Assembly: GCF_900104925.1 (NCBI RefSeq) | Contig: NZ_LT629735.1 | Location: forward strand, 3,021,001-3,085,000 | Length of the DNA stretch: 64,000 nt | Source of the DNA: Opitutus sp. GAS368 | GTDB taxonomy: Bacteria; Verrucomicrobiota; Verrucomicrobiia; Opitutales; Opitutaceae | Direction of reading: 5' to 3' | In this document: piece by piece, positions 34,598 to 42,711 of the stretch | How positions within the stretch are numbered: the stretch's first letter is position 1 | How the letters are laid out: each line of letters opens with the position of its first letter | Program-made: the position numbers and the translations under genes | Notes under the pieces: generated by a model | What the model was told of the DNA's origin: nothing | Seen by the model: only the letters and a program-made list of their open reading frames with translations | The model's database searches: none

Positions 34598-34720
34598 CGT
34601 CTGGCAGGGCACGGGCCGACGTTGTTCGCAGGGCTGTCGAAGCCGGTCGACTTGAAGCTGGTGAGCCGGCTGGAGTTCAAGTCGGGGGCGGTGGCGATGC
34701 GGTATGAATCCAGGAGATAG
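34598..34720 (+). pseudogene. Fragment duplicating the C-terminus of the RibD-C family gene
   Basis: The last 40 codons (RLAGHGPTLFAGLSK to MRYESRR, with stop TAG) match the end of the gene at 31798-32358 at about 36 of 40 residues. Upstream of 34598 the similarity stops and no start fits, so this is a truncated paralogue. It lies just after the MITE at 34334-34503. Confidence 0.8.
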
Positions 34721-34813
34721 CAGGGAGCGGGAAGCACCTGGAATCGTCCGGCGTTCAATTTTCAACGTTCATTGGCTTCAAACCGGTGAACAACGAACAA
34801 TGCACAGTTCTCG

Positions 34814-35476
34814 CTATTCGAACTTCTTCCGGAAGGCGTCGAAATCGGCGCGGAGCTTCCCCAGGTCGGCGCGGAGGGATTTGTTGTCTTCCTCGAGCTG
34901 CTGCATCCGCTGCGTGTCGGACGACAGGTGCCTGACGACCGGCGCCGACTCGACCGGCTTTGATTCCACGGTTCCGGATAGGAGCTCGACGTAGCGGGCT
35001 TCCTTGGTGCCGGGTTGCTTGAGCTGCAAGGCAACGAGCGGAGCAGGGCGGTCGGCCAGCCGGCCCAGGGTGGCCACGACATCCGCCGGATCGGCAAACG
35101 CGTGCATCCGCTCCGTGCGGCCGCGCAGTTCGCCGGGGGTCTGCGGTCCGCGCAGGAGCAGCACGCACAGCAACGCGATCTCCGGCCCGGTCAGCTCCAG
35201 CGTCTCCGTCGCCTTGTGCCTGAACTTAAACACCTTGTTTTCCCCTCCGGAAATCACCACCGCCAGTTTCCGGTCCCGCAATTTATCCAACGCCCGGTTC
35301 ACCTCCGGCTCGCCCAGCGACATGACGGGGTCGCGGTTGTTGCTCTGGTTGCACGCGTTCACCAGCGCATTCAGCGACAGCGGATAATAGGCCGGCGTCG
35401 TAAGCTCCTTCTCGATCAGCGAGCCGAGCACGCGGGCGTCAATGGCGTCCAGTTTGGGCAAGTCCATGCGCTCCAT
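34814..35476 (-). CDS. YceH family protein (UPF0502/DUF480)
   Basis: 220 residues. LDAIDARVLGSLIEKELTTPAYYPLSLNALVNACNQ and NRDPVMSLGEPEVNRALDKL make the first winged helix, and LTGPEIALLCVLLLRGPQTPGELRGRTERMHAF the second; both are YceH hallmarks. The C-terminal QRMQQLEEDNKSLRADLGKLRADFDAF is a short coiled coil. A DNA-binding role is plausible from the fold, but the family's function is not established. Confidence 0.92.
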   Translation of the reverse strand: MERMDLPKLDAIDARVLGSLIEKELTTPAYYPLSLNALVNACNQSNNRDPVMSLGEPEVNRALDKLRDRKLAVVISGGENKVFKFRHKATETLELTGPEIALLCVLLLRGPQTPGELRGRTERMHAFADPADVVATLGRLADRPAPLVALQLKQPGTKEARYVELLSGTVESKPVESAPVVRHLSSDTQRMQQLEEDNKSLRADLGKLRADFDAFRKKFE

Positions 35477-35658
35477 TGAATCACGCGATTCATTTAACGC
35501 AAAGGCGCAAAGCCGCCAAGGTGGTGGTGCGGATCCACCCTTTGCGGCACCACGCCTTTGTGTTTATCGTTTCTTTCACCGTTACGGAATGTCTGTTTTG
35601 GGGTCTTCCAATCGTTGGAGCGGTGACGGTCCAAACTCAAAACCACAGGAGAAATCGT

Positions 35659-36111
35659 ATGCAATTCATGGTGTTCATGATCCCAGCAGTGTATCAGCCG
35701 AAAAACGGAAAACAGCAGCCGGGGCCCGATTTTAAGCCGGATCCGAAGATGATGACGGAGATGGGCAGGTTCAACGACGAGTTGCGGAAAGCGGGCGCGC
35801 TGCTTTCGCTGGACGGACTGCTGCCGCTGTCGACCGGCGCGCGCCTGGCGTTTGCGAAGCGGAAGGCCACCGTGACGGATGGCCCGGCGGTCGATTCCAA
35901 GGAAGTGGTCGGCGGCTATTGGTTGATAGAAGCCAAGTCCAAGCAGCAGGTCGTCGATTGGTGGCAGCGCTGCCCGGCGCAGGATGGCGATGTGATCGAG
36001 ATCCGGCAGGTCGCCGGGATGGCGGATTTCCCCGCGGACGTGCAGAAGGCGCTGCGCGAGAGCGGAACAGCGGGCAGGGGGCAGAGAGCGCGGAGCAAGG
36101 AGCAGGATTAA
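35659..36111 (+). CDS. YCII-related domain protein
   Basis: 150 residues. MQFMVFMIPAVYQP, FNDELRKAGALLSLDGLLPLSTG and TDGPAVDSKEVVGGYWLIEAKSKQQ are the strands and the DGP-KE-GGYW motif of the YCII/DGPF family, which is often found with ECF sigma factors and DHFR-like genes in small clusters. An AGGAG stands 8 bases before the ATG and sets the start. The C-terminal ~20 residues are charged and low in complexity. The enzymatic role is unknown. Confidence 0.88.
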   Translation: MQFMVFMIPAVYQPKNGKQQPGPDFKPDPKMMTEMGRFNDELRKAGALLSLDGLLPLSTGARLAFAKRKATVTDGPAVDSKEVVGGYWLIEAKSKQQVVDWWQRCPAQDGDVIEIRQVAGMADFPADVQKALRESGTAGRGQRARSKEQD

Positions 36112-36131
36112 GTCGGGGCCCCGAGATTGCC

Positions 36132-36187
36132 CGTTGTCCGTTGAGATACGGAACCCCAAACCGGAGGACAAATCATGAGAAAGTGAG
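36132..36187 (+). pseudogene. Orphan leader: copy of the RibD-C gene's upstream region with an aborted start
   Basis: CGTTGAGATACGGAACC, a GGAGG site and an ATG repeat the 47 bases before the RibD-C gene (31754-31800). Here ATG is followed by AGA AAG TGA. It looks like the remaining 5' end of a deleted paralogue. Confidence 0.6.
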
Positions 36188-36225
36188 GTTACCCCGATTT
36201 GACGGACACGGGTTGGGTCACCATA

Positions 36226-36479
36226 GCAGGGGGTGTCTTCCAACCTCCTAAAGGACCACTAATGAGATTTCACCAATGCTGAAATCCACGGAGACCGCTC
36301 CGGCTGATCGCCTGCGCGGTGGGTTTCGGGGGGCCCGCTAATCGCGGGCAGAGAGGGCGGCGATCAGCCGCCCCCTGAACCTGTCGGCGGAGGCGATCAG
36401 CCGGAGCAGTGAAAGTAGATTCCGCCGTTGGCGGAATCCTTTTAGTGGTCCCCCTTCCGAGCTTAGAAAACACTCCCTA
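36226..36479. mobile_element. MITE-like element, core type A, second copy
   Basis: The right end AAAACACTCCCTA is intact; the left end is degenerate (GCAGGGGGTGTCTTCCAACC). The core is about 92% identical to 32510-32720, including the CCGCTCCGGCTGATCGCC palindrome. Confidence 0.75.
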
Positions 36480-36480
36480 A

Positions 36481-36634
36481 CACTACTCCGTTAGGTTCCG
36501 ACACACCCCGTCGCTACGCGCCACCCCTCTCCAGAGGGGATTATCGCCGGCGTTGATTTGGGTCCCCTCTGGAGAGGGGTGCCCGGCAGGGCGGGGTGTG
36601 TCGCTCGGGGTATTCTATACCTGACGGAGTAGTG
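36481..36634. mobile_element. 154-bp palindromic element with CACTACTCCGT ends
   Basis: Ends CACTACTCCGT / ACGGAGTAGTG are perfect inverted repeats. Inner arms GACACACCCCG / CGGGGTGTGTC and CCACCCCTCTCCAGAGGGG / CCCCTCTGGAGAGGGGTG form a long hairpin. CTAA stands on both outer sides and may be a target duplication. It abuts the previous MITE and has no coding capacity. Confidence 0.75.
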
Positions 36635-36654
36635 CTAATGCTCGCTAATTGGGC

Positions 36655-36760
36655 ACTAATCAGGAGACGAGGTTTGTAGGGTTCGGAAAACCATCCGTGA
36701 TAATCCGTGCAATCGTGGTCAAACCCTCCGGGATTGGGAGGCCTTCGTGGACATTAGTGG
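36655..36760. repeat. Fragments of CACTAAT and ATCCGTG dispersed repeats
   Basis: GGGCACTAATCAG, CCGTGATAATCCGTGC and ACATTAGTGGTGACCAG are loose arms of the families paired at 24571-24752. They fill the rest of the 724-bp gap before the receiver gene, and I see no gene there. Confidence 0.5.
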
Positions 36761-36835
36761 TGACCAGAACCAACCCGTCCGGAGGCCGGGTTCCACCTTC
36801 GCAGCTTTCGCGCCTTCGCGTGAGGCTCTCTCCGC

Positions 36836-37222
36836 CTATGGCTTCGCTTCCTCGTGCAGTTTCAGGATCTTCTCGATCAGCTTAGCCTGCGGGGTGTTGT
36901 GCTTCTGGCAAATCTCGTCGGCGCCGGCCTTCGCGGCCTGCTCCATCAGCTCCAGGTTGCCGCCGGAGGTGAAGACCAGGATCGGAATGTGCTGCGTGTG
37001 CGGCGCGGCCCGCACGGCCTCGATCAGGTCCACCCCGTTGTAGCCCGGCATCATGAGGTCGGTGACAATGACGTCGATCGACTGCTCCGCCAGGATGCCG
37101 GAGGCCTCCTCGGGCGAGCTCGCGATATGCAGCGGGATGCCCGCCATCGCCATGCTCCCGGTGAAGACCTTGCGGGTCGTCGGGTCGTCTTCGATGATCA
37201 GGACAGTGGGCTTGGATTTCAT
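36836..37222 (-). CDS. Single-domain response regulator (CheY-like receiver)
   Basis: 128 residues, a receiver domain alone. IIEDDPTTRK has the acidic Mg2+ pocket, VIVTDLMMPGYNG the phospho-acceptor Asp, LVFTSGGNLE the switch Ser/Thr position and ICQKHN the conserved Lys. No output domain, so it must act by protein contact. No kinase gene is in the window. Confidence 0.93.
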   Translation of the reverse strand: MKSKPTVLIIEDDPTTRKVFTGSMAMAGIPLHIASSPEEASGILAEQSIDVIVTDLMMPGYNGVDLIEAVRAAPHTQHIPILVFTSGGNLELMEQAAKAGADEICQKHNTPQAKLIEKILKLHEEAKP

Positions 37223-37294
37223 ACGGATAGGAAGACAGCCCGCAGGATGCGGGGCTCAGGGCATTTTGCAGCTCAAAACTCCGAGCCGGAGAAT

Positions 37295-37385
37295 TTACCG
37301 CGGATACCGCGGATTGACACGGATAAAGCCAAGACAGGATCACCACTCATTCACACCAAGCACCCACTAATGGGTGATCCATGAG
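37295..37385. repeat. CCGCGGATTGACACGGATAAAG and CACTAATGGGTGATCC repeat fragments
   Basis: Arms of the CCACGGAT and CACTAAT families again lie side by side between the receiver gene and the next MITE fragment. Confidence 0.5.
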
Positions 37386-37392
37386 TGAAGAA

Positions 37393-37500
37393 TAGGGAGT
37401 GTTTTCAAACCCAACAAATATCCGTTTCCTGTCATTCTGAACGAAGTGAAGTTCCGAGCGCAGCGACATCCTCATCCATGCGTTCGCTCGCGATAGCACA
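37393..37500. mobile_element. Truncated MITE-like element, core type B
   Basis: Left end TAGGGAGTGTTTTCAAACCC and the TGTCATTCTGAACG core match 34334-34503, but the similarity stops near 37490 and no right end is found. It lies 66 bp before tRNA-Ser. Confidence 0.75.
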
Positions 37501-37566
37501 ATCAATTTCCCTGTTATCTGCGTCGTTGACCTGACGGGGTAAGTTCGCAAGTTGGGCCTCCACTCA

Positions 37567-37654
37567 GGAGAGGTGGCAGAGTGGTCTATCGCGGCGGTCT
37601 TGAAAACCGCTGAACCGCAAGGTTCCGGGGGTTCGAATCCCTCCCTCTCCGCCA
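37567..37654 (+). tRNA. tRNA-Ser (UGA)
   Basis: Acceptor stem GGAGAGG / CCTCTCC, discriminator G, encoded CCA. The anticodon stem GCGGT / ACCGC holds the loop CTTGAAA with anticodon TGA (37601-37603), and a long variable arm follows, as in class II tRNAs. The T-loop is GTTCGAATCC. Confidence 0.97.
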
Positions 37655-37790
37655 ATAACTGCAGGTTATTGGCTGGCGATGCGAAGCAGCGCCTCAATCG
37701 CGCAGCGATTGCGAAGGAGGGATATGGGCAAAGCCGCAGGCTTTGGGGCGAAGCCCTGAGCGAAGCGAATCAATCCCTCCCTCTCCGCCA
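37636..37790. repeat. 19-bp direct repeat of the tRNA-Ser 3' end (attachment-site-like)
   Basis: The last 19 bases of the tRNA, AATCCCTCCCTCTCCGCCA (37636-37654), are repeated exactly at 37772-37790. The 117 bp between contain no gene. Such duplications mark sites of tyrosine integrase insertion at tRNA 3' ends. Confidence 0.75.
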
Positions 37791-37837
37791 TGCTTCGCTC
37801 AGTAAAGCGAAAGCGAAGCAATGTCCTAATTTATCAT

Positions 37838-37925
37838 TGTAGGGCGGGATCACCGCATCCCGCCTTCTGCGCCTTGAGGTCAAGTCGCTCGACCCTAAGG
37901 CGGGATACGGTGATCCCGCCCTACA
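37838..37925. repeat. REP-like inverted pair, TGTAGGGCGGG type
   Basis: 88 bp, ends TGTAGGGCGGGATCACCG / CGGTGATCCCGCCCTACA, each end with an inner hairpin. Intergenic counterpart of the insert in mqo. Confidence 0.85.
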
Positions 37926-38081
37926 ACAGAATGCCGCGCCCGATGTCGGGCACCAGCCGTCGCCAAGCCTATGGCTGGCAGGTAAAGCCCGACCTATACC
38001 AAACTGATCCATTACCTGATTTTCCCGATCGCCCGCCGCAATATCGTTGTCGTTCATCCGACCGGCTGACGCAATGACCGC

Positions 38082-40187
38082 ATGGTTTTGAACGGATTCA
38101 AGCGCTTGCTTGGGGATGCGAGTTGGGCGGAGGGCAGGAAGTCCTCCGCCTGGCTGGTGGGCCTGACCACCTTTGGCATCCTCGTGCTGGAGCTGGCGCT
38201 GATCCGGTGGACCTCCGGGCAGGTGCGGGTTTTTGCGTATGTGAACAACATCGTGCTCATCGCGGCGTTTCTCGGCATGGGCCTGGGCGTGGCCTTGGGC
38301 AAACGGTATCCCGGGCTGGTGCATGGCGTGCTGCCGGCGCTGTTGCTGGTGGCGCTGCCCGTGGCGTCGGCGGAATCGCTGGGGCTCGTGCACCTGACCT
38401 TTCCCGACCAGAGCATCACCCTGTGGGGGGCCGAGACGGTGCAGGCGGACATGGCGACGTTTGTCCGCAACCTGGCGATATTCCTCACGCTGCTCTCCGG
38501 GGTGGGAACGATTTTCGTCTGTGCCGGTGCGCCGCTGGGGTATCTGTTCGGGCGTCTGCCCGTGCTGCGGGCCTACAGCGCGGACCTGGCCGGTTCGCTC
38601 ACGGGCGTGCTGGTTTTCACGGCGCTCTCCTGGGTGGAGGCCGGTCCCGTGCTTTGGCTGGCCTTGGGCGTGCTGCCCTTCCTCTGGCTCGTGCGCCGCT
38701 GGTGGGCGGTGCCGGTGGCTGCGGTCATCGTCGGGCTCGGCTGGTATTCGGGGCAGGGCGCCATCTTTTCCCCTTACAACCGGATTGTCCTGATCACCGA
38801 TCCGCTCTTCCTGCGGCTGGAGGTCAACCGGGATTTCCACCAATACCTGCATGATGTGTCGGACGCCCGCTTGGTCGACGCGCGGCTCACGGCCGACGAT
38901 CGCAGCCGGCTGCGGAATGTCCGGCAACTCTACGACCTGCCCTTCATCCTGAATCCGCAGAAGGGCACGGCCCTGGTGGTGGGCGCGGGCACGGGCAACG
39001 ATGTGCAGGCGGCCTTGCGGAACGGCTACCAGAACGTGACCAGCGTGGATATCGACGCCGAGATCATCGCGATCGGTCGGCGGCTGCATCCCGAACAGCC
39101 GTATAGTCACCCGGGGGTGAGCACGGTGGTGGACGATGCCCGGTCGTTTTTCGGCAAGCACGACGAGTCCTATTACGACGTGGTGTGCTATGGGTTGCTC
39201 GACTCCCACGCGATGGCGTCGGCAATGTCGACGCTGCGGCTGGACAACTACGTCTACACCGAGGAGGGCATCCGGGCGGCGTGGCGGCATGTGGCGCCGG
39301 GCGGCCACCTGTCCTTGTCGATGGCCTGCAATTCCGGGCAGTGGTTCTTCGACCGCCTCTACTGGACCATCACCAAGGCCACGGGCCGGAAGCCCATCCC
39401 GGTCTACAATTCCATGCACGGGGGCACGGTGACTTTCCTCGTGCCGACCGACGGGGCGCAACTTTCCCTGCCGGAACTGGCCAAGCACGTCGTGACCCTC
39501 CCGAGCAAGACCATGGCGCAAACGCCCACGCTGTCCGATGACTGGCCCTTTCTCTATCTGCGGCCCGGGGTTTTCCCGTGGGGTTACCTGACCGTGCTGG
39601 CGTTTATCCTCGGCGTCGCGGTGCTGACGGTGCGCCCGGTGTTCGGATTGGGGCGCGAAGGGAACGCCTTTGATTGGGTTCTCTTCCTGATGGGCGCGGC
39701 CTTCCTGCTGATCGAGACCCGCGGCGTCACGAGCCTTTCGTTGCTGTTCGGCTCCACCTGGGTGGTGAACTCCGCCGTCTTTGGCGGCATCCTGGTGATG
39801 GTGCTGCTCGCCAATCTCGCCGTCGAGCGCTGGCAGTGGCGCAATCCCTCGCCGTGGTTCGTGGCGCTGTTTGCCGCCGTGGCGCTGCTGTGGTGGTTTC
39901 CCCTCGACTGGCTCAACACGCTGCCGCTGCTCGTCCGCGGCGTGCTGGGCGGCCTGCTCACCGGCCTGCCGGTCGGGCTGGCCGGTGTGATCGTGCCGAT
40001 GCTGCTGTCGCGCTCGGCGCAACCGGCGGCGGCGCTCGGCTCCAACCTGCTGGGCGCGGTGCTGGGCGGCTGCCTGGAATATTACTCGATGGTCGGCGGC
40101 CTCCGCTCGGCGGCGCTGATGGCGCTCGTGCTTTACCTGGCGGCCTTCCTTCTGCTGCGGCGGAGCGCCGGCGGTGCGAAGGCCTAG
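38082..40187 (+). CDS. Polytopic membrane protein with spermidine-synthase-like methyltransferase fold
   Basis: 701 residues. N-terminal block of about six or seven membrane segments (from LVGLTTFGILVLELALIRW), a soluble central domain with TALVVGAGTGNDVQAALRNG, VTSVDIDAEIIAIGR and VVDDARSFF, the nucleotide-binding motifs of the spermidine synthase fold, then a second block of about six membrane segments. Such fused proteins are common but their substrate is unknown. It is unlikely to be a plain polyamine synthase because the aminopropyl-transfer motifs are not clear. It ends convergent to the secretin gene. Confidence 0.8.
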   Translation: MVLNGFKRLLGDASWAEGRKSSAWLVGLTTFGILVLELALIRWTSGQVRVFAYVNNIVLIAAFLGMGLGVALGKRYPGLVHGVLPALLLVALPVASAESLGLVHLTFPDQSITLWGAETVQADMATFVRNLAIFLTLLSGVGTIFVCAGAPLGYLFGRLPVLRAYSADLAGSLTGVLVFTALSWVEAGPVLWLALGVLPFLWLVRRWWAVPVAAVIVGLGWYSGQGAIFSPYNRIVLITDPLFLRLEVNRDFHQYLHDVSDARLVDARLTADDRSRLRNVRQLYDLPFILNPQKGTALVVGAGTGNDVQAALRNGYQNVTSVDIDAEIIAIGRRLHPEQPYSHPGVSTVVDDARSFFGKHDESYYDVVCYGLLDSHAMASAMSTLRLDNYVYTEEGIRAAWRHVAPGGHLSLSMACNSGQWFFDRLYWTITKATGRKPIPVYNSMHGGTVTFLVPTDGAQLSLPELAKHVVTLPSKTMAQTPTLSDDWPFLYLRPGVFPWGYLTVLAFILGVAVLTVRPVFGLGREGNAFDWVLFLMGAAFLLIETRGVTSLSLLFGSTWVVNSAVFGGILVMVLLANLAVERWQWRNPSPWFVALFAAVALLWWFPLDWLNTLPLLVRGVLGGLLTGLPVGLAGVIVPMLLSRSAQPAAALGSNLLGAVLGGCLEYYSMVGGLRSAALMALVLYLAAFLLLRRSAGGAKA

Positions 40188-40204
40188 GGCGTGGTGGCCA
40201 AAAC

Positions 40205-40276
40205 TGTAGGAGGGGCTTTACGCCCCGATGGGATGATTCTTCGCCGGCAGAATCGGGGCATAAAGCCCCTCCTACA
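40205..40276. repeat. REP-like inverted pair, TGTAGGAGGGGC type
   Basis: 72 bp, ends TGTAGGAGGGGCTTTACGCCCC / GGGGCATAAAGCCCCTCCTACA. It lies between two convergent genes and may serve as a bidirectional terminator. Confidence 0.8.
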
Positions 40277-40283
40277 GCCGGAA

Positions 40284-40310
40284 GGCGGGATGCGGCGATC
40301 CCGCCCTACA
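40284..40310. repeat. Half REP, TGTAGGGCGGG type
   Basis: GGCGGGATGCGGCGATCCCGCCCTACA is one arm of the 37838-37925 element, 10 bp before the secretin stop. Confidence 0.75.
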
Positions 40311-40319
40311 ACAAAACGT

Positions 40320-41465
40320 TCAGCGGTTGCTCATGAGCTTGTCCGGGGCGTCCTTGTCGGTCGACTTGGGCAGCAGCTCCGCCTTGCCGCGTTCCTCCTG
40401 GCTCAGCTTGGCGAGGTCGGCCGGATGGGTGACGACGTGCGGCGTGAGGAAGATCAGGAGCTCGCTCTTGGAGTTGCCGGTGACCGTGTGCTTGAAGAGA
40501 TTGCCGACGAGCGGGAGGTCGCCGAGGAGCGGCACCTTGTTGACCGTGTCGTTCTTCTGGTTGGAGATGAGGCCGCCGATGATGACGGTCTGGTCGCTCG
40601 GGGTGATCACCACGGTGTCGGCCGAGGTCTTGTTGATGATGGGGGAGTTCACGCCGTTCGAGATCGGCACGGTCTGCGAGCTCAGGGACGAGGTTTGCGG
40701 CGACACGATCATCTCCACGTTGCCGTCGGCGGTGATGAACGGGGTCACGGTCAGGATGATGCCGATGTCCTGGTAGGTGACGGTGTTGGTGATCGCGTTG
40801 GTGACGGAGCTGATCTGCGAGTTGGTGATGATCGGGATGGACTGGCCGACCATGACCGAGGCCTGCTGGCCGCTGCGGGTGAGGATCGAGGGGCGGGAGA
40901 GGATCTGGGTCTTGTTGTTGGTGGCGAGCAGGTGGATCGTCGCGTTGAGCTTGCTGTTCGCGATGCTGTAGAAGCCGCCGTAGGTCGTGGCCAGGGCCTG
41001 CGCCGCGGCGACGCCGAAGTTCGTGGTGGCCTTGCCGGTGGTGGGCGACGAGTTCAGCGAAACCGGCGCGGTGTAGGTCGCCTCGGCCCCGAGATCGAGG
41101 TCCTTGGCGTGGTCCACCTGCAGGAAGATGACGTCGATCTGCACCTGCGGCTTGGGCTGGTCGAGATCGGCGAGGATGGCCTTGATGCTCTCGTTGGTCA
41201 CGTCGTCGGTGACGACGATGATGCGCCGCGTGTCGATGTCGCTCGTGATCATGGCGTCGCCCATCATGGTGGAATTAGTGTATTGGCGGGTGGACTGCGC
41301 GGAGGTGCCGCCGCTGCCCTGGCCGCCGCCGACGAAGCCGCCGGGGTTGATGCTGACAGGCCGGTTCTGGACGCCGACCTGCGCGAGGCCCGGGGCGGCG
41401 CCGAGCAGGAGCAGGGCGAGGGGGAGGAGACTCCGGCGGAGGAATCTGAAAGTGGATGGGTTCAT
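40320..41465 (-). CDS. gspD: Secretin pore subunit carrying half an N3-like domain (C-terminal part of split GspD)
   Basis: 381 residues from the ATG at 41465, with its own signal peptide (LRRSLLPLALLLLGAAPGLAQ). After a Gly/Ser-rich linker come TSDIDTRRIIVVTDDVTNESIKAILADLDQ, the second half of an N3-type domain, and PQVQIDVIFLQV, the start of the secretin core. The core has VMVGQSIPIITN, YQDIGIILTVTPFI, VIIGGLISNQ and VPLLGDLPLVGNLF, all GspD/PilQ hallmarks. The first half of N3 is at the end of the upstream gene, 28 bp away. It forms the outer-membrane channel of the type II secretion system. Confidence 0.92.
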   Translation of the reverse strand: MNPSTFRFLRRSLLPLALLLLGAAPGLAQVGVQNRPVSINPGGFVGGGQGSGGTSAQSTRQYTNSTMMGDAMITSDIDTRRIIVVTDDVTNESIKAILADLDQPKPQVQIDVIFLQVDHAKDLDLGAEATYTAPVSLNSSPTTGKATTNFGVAAAQALATTYGGFYSIANSKLNATIHLLATNNKTQILSRPSILTRSGQQASVMVGQSIPIITNSQISSVTNAITNTVTYQDIGIILTVTPFITADGNVEMIVSPQTSSLSSQTVPISNGVNSPIINKTSADTVVITPSDQTVIIGGLISNQKNDTVNKVPLLGDLPLVGNLFKHTVTGNSKSELLIFLTPHVVTHPADLAKLSQEERGKAELLPKSTDKDAPDKLMSNR

Positions 41466-41493
41466 GGGAGTGATCGTTGAGGTTGGGCGGGGC

Positions 41494-42711
41494 TCAGCGG
41501 TTGCGGTTTCCGTTGCCATTGCCGATCGTGAGAGAGGGGGTCGTGGCCGTGGTCTGGCTGTTGTTGTTGGCGCGGGTGCCCAGCGGGTCGGCCTGCGTCG
41601 AGGTCGAGCTGCGGTTGTTCGTGCTCTGGAAAAGATTCTTCAGGATGGCCTCGGTCTGCTTCACGTCGGCGTTGGCCATCGTGTAGACGAAGACCTTCTG
41701 CTTGCGGCCCGAGGTGGTGTCGAGCTGGGCGACCATCTCGGCGATGGCCGGCATCTGGGTCTTCGAGGCCGTGACGACGACCGAAAAGGTGCGCGGGTCC
41801 GCGATGGCGACCACCGGGGTGGGCCGGCCGCCGCCGGTCGCGCCGTTGCGGTTCCCATTGCCGCCGTTGTTGCCCCCGCCACCCTGGCCGGGACCGCCAC
41901 CGCCGCCGCCAAAAAACCGCGCGAGGCCGCCACCGCCGAAGGGCAGGCCATTCACGATGCCGTTGTTGGCCGGCGTCATGCCTGTGGTGGTGGCGAAGAG
42001 GTTGGTCAGCAGCTGGGCCATCTCCACCGGGTCGGCGTTGCGCAGCGGGAAGACGCGCACGGTGGAGGCGCTGTCGGCCGAGCCGTCCAGGGCGGCGACG
42101 ATCTCGACGATGTGGTGGACGTTGATCTGGGTGTCGGTGACGACGAGTGAGTTGCTGTCCGCGTTGGCCGTCACGGTGGCGGAGCCCGGCAGCAGGGTGC
42201 CGAGGTCGCGCGCCGCCGCCGCGGCGTCGATGTGGCGCAACGGGATGATCTGCATGACCATCTCCGCGGTCTGCGGGATCTCCGCGGGGTCGTTGCCGGT
42301 GTGGATGGGCAGGTTCTGCTTCCGGGCGTCCTCCTTGGAGGAGACGATCAGGTTGCGGCCCTGCACGCGGGCGGTGTAGCCGTTCTTGTTGAGCGCCAGG
42401 TTGAGCAGCTGCAGCGCCTCGTCCTTCGAGACGGCCTGCGAGCTCCACATGTCCACCGTGCCGCGCACGGGGGTCTCGAGCACGATGATGTAGCCGGCGG
42501 CGTCGCTCATGTAGTTGAGCACCGTTTCCAGCGGGGCGCCGCGGAAATTGAAGCGCAGGCCCGCGGGCTCGGGCGCGCCAGCCTGCGCCAAGGCTGCGGC
42601 TGGTTCGTTCCGCGGCTGCGCCGCGGGCGAAGCGGGCGTGGTATCCTGCGCGAACGCGGCCACGCGCAGTGCGGCGAGGCCGAGGCAGGGAAGAAGGTGG
42701 GAGGTTTTCAT
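41494..42711 (-). CDS. gspD: Periplasmic N0-N1-N2 secretin domains as a separate protein (N-terminal part of split GspD)
   Basis: 405 residues, signal peptide at the N-terminus. Domains in order: N0-like (LRFNFRGAPLETVLNYMSD to RVQGRNLIVS), N1 (IIPLRHIDAAAAARDLGTLL to NSLVVTDTQ), N2 (VRVFPLRNADPVEMAQLLTNLF, a Gly/Asn-rich loop, then FSVVVTASKTQMPAI) and the first half of N3 (VFVYTMANADVKQTEAILKNLF), ending in an Asn/Thr-rich tail. No pore domain. In other bacteria these domains are the N-terminal half of GspD. Its start overlaps the GspC-like stop (ATGA). Confidence 0.88.
   Translation of the reverse strand: MKTSHLLPCLGLAALRVAAFAQDTTPASPAAQPRNEPAAALAQAGAPEPAGLRFNFRGAPLETVLNYMSDAAGYIIVLETPVRGTVDMWSSQAVSKDEALQLLNLALNKNGYTARVQGRNLIVSSKEDARKQNLPIHTGNDPAEIPQTAEMVMQIIPLRHIDAAAAARDLGTLLPGSATVTANADSNSLVVTDTQINVHHIVEIVAALDGSADSASTVRVFPLRNADPVEMAQLLTNLFATTTGMTPANNGIVNGLPFGGGGLARFFGGGGGGPGQGGGGNNGGNGNRNGATGGGRPTPVVAIADPRTFSVVVTASKTQMPAIAEMVAQLDTTSGRKQKVFVYTMANADVKQTEAILKNLFQSTNNRSSTSTQADPLGTRANNNSQTTATTPSLTIGNGNGNRNR

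Noticed and set aside
32360-37560. CRISPR array
   Set aside because: The repeats are palindromic, of several families, irregularly spaced and without uniform spacers; no cas genes are seen.
37526-37566. Promoter before tRNA-Ser
   Set aside because: TTGACC is present at 37526 but no acceptable -10 box lies at the right distance.
37772-37790. Second tRNA gene after tRNA-Ser
   Set aside because: Only the last 19 bases are present; there is no D-arm, anticodon arm or 5' acceptor strand.
41465-41496. Frameshift or nonsense mutation splitting one gspD gene
   Set aside because: The downstream gene has its own ATG and a full signal peptide, and the 28-bp gap is a normal intergenic spacer, so a true two-gene arrangement is more likely.
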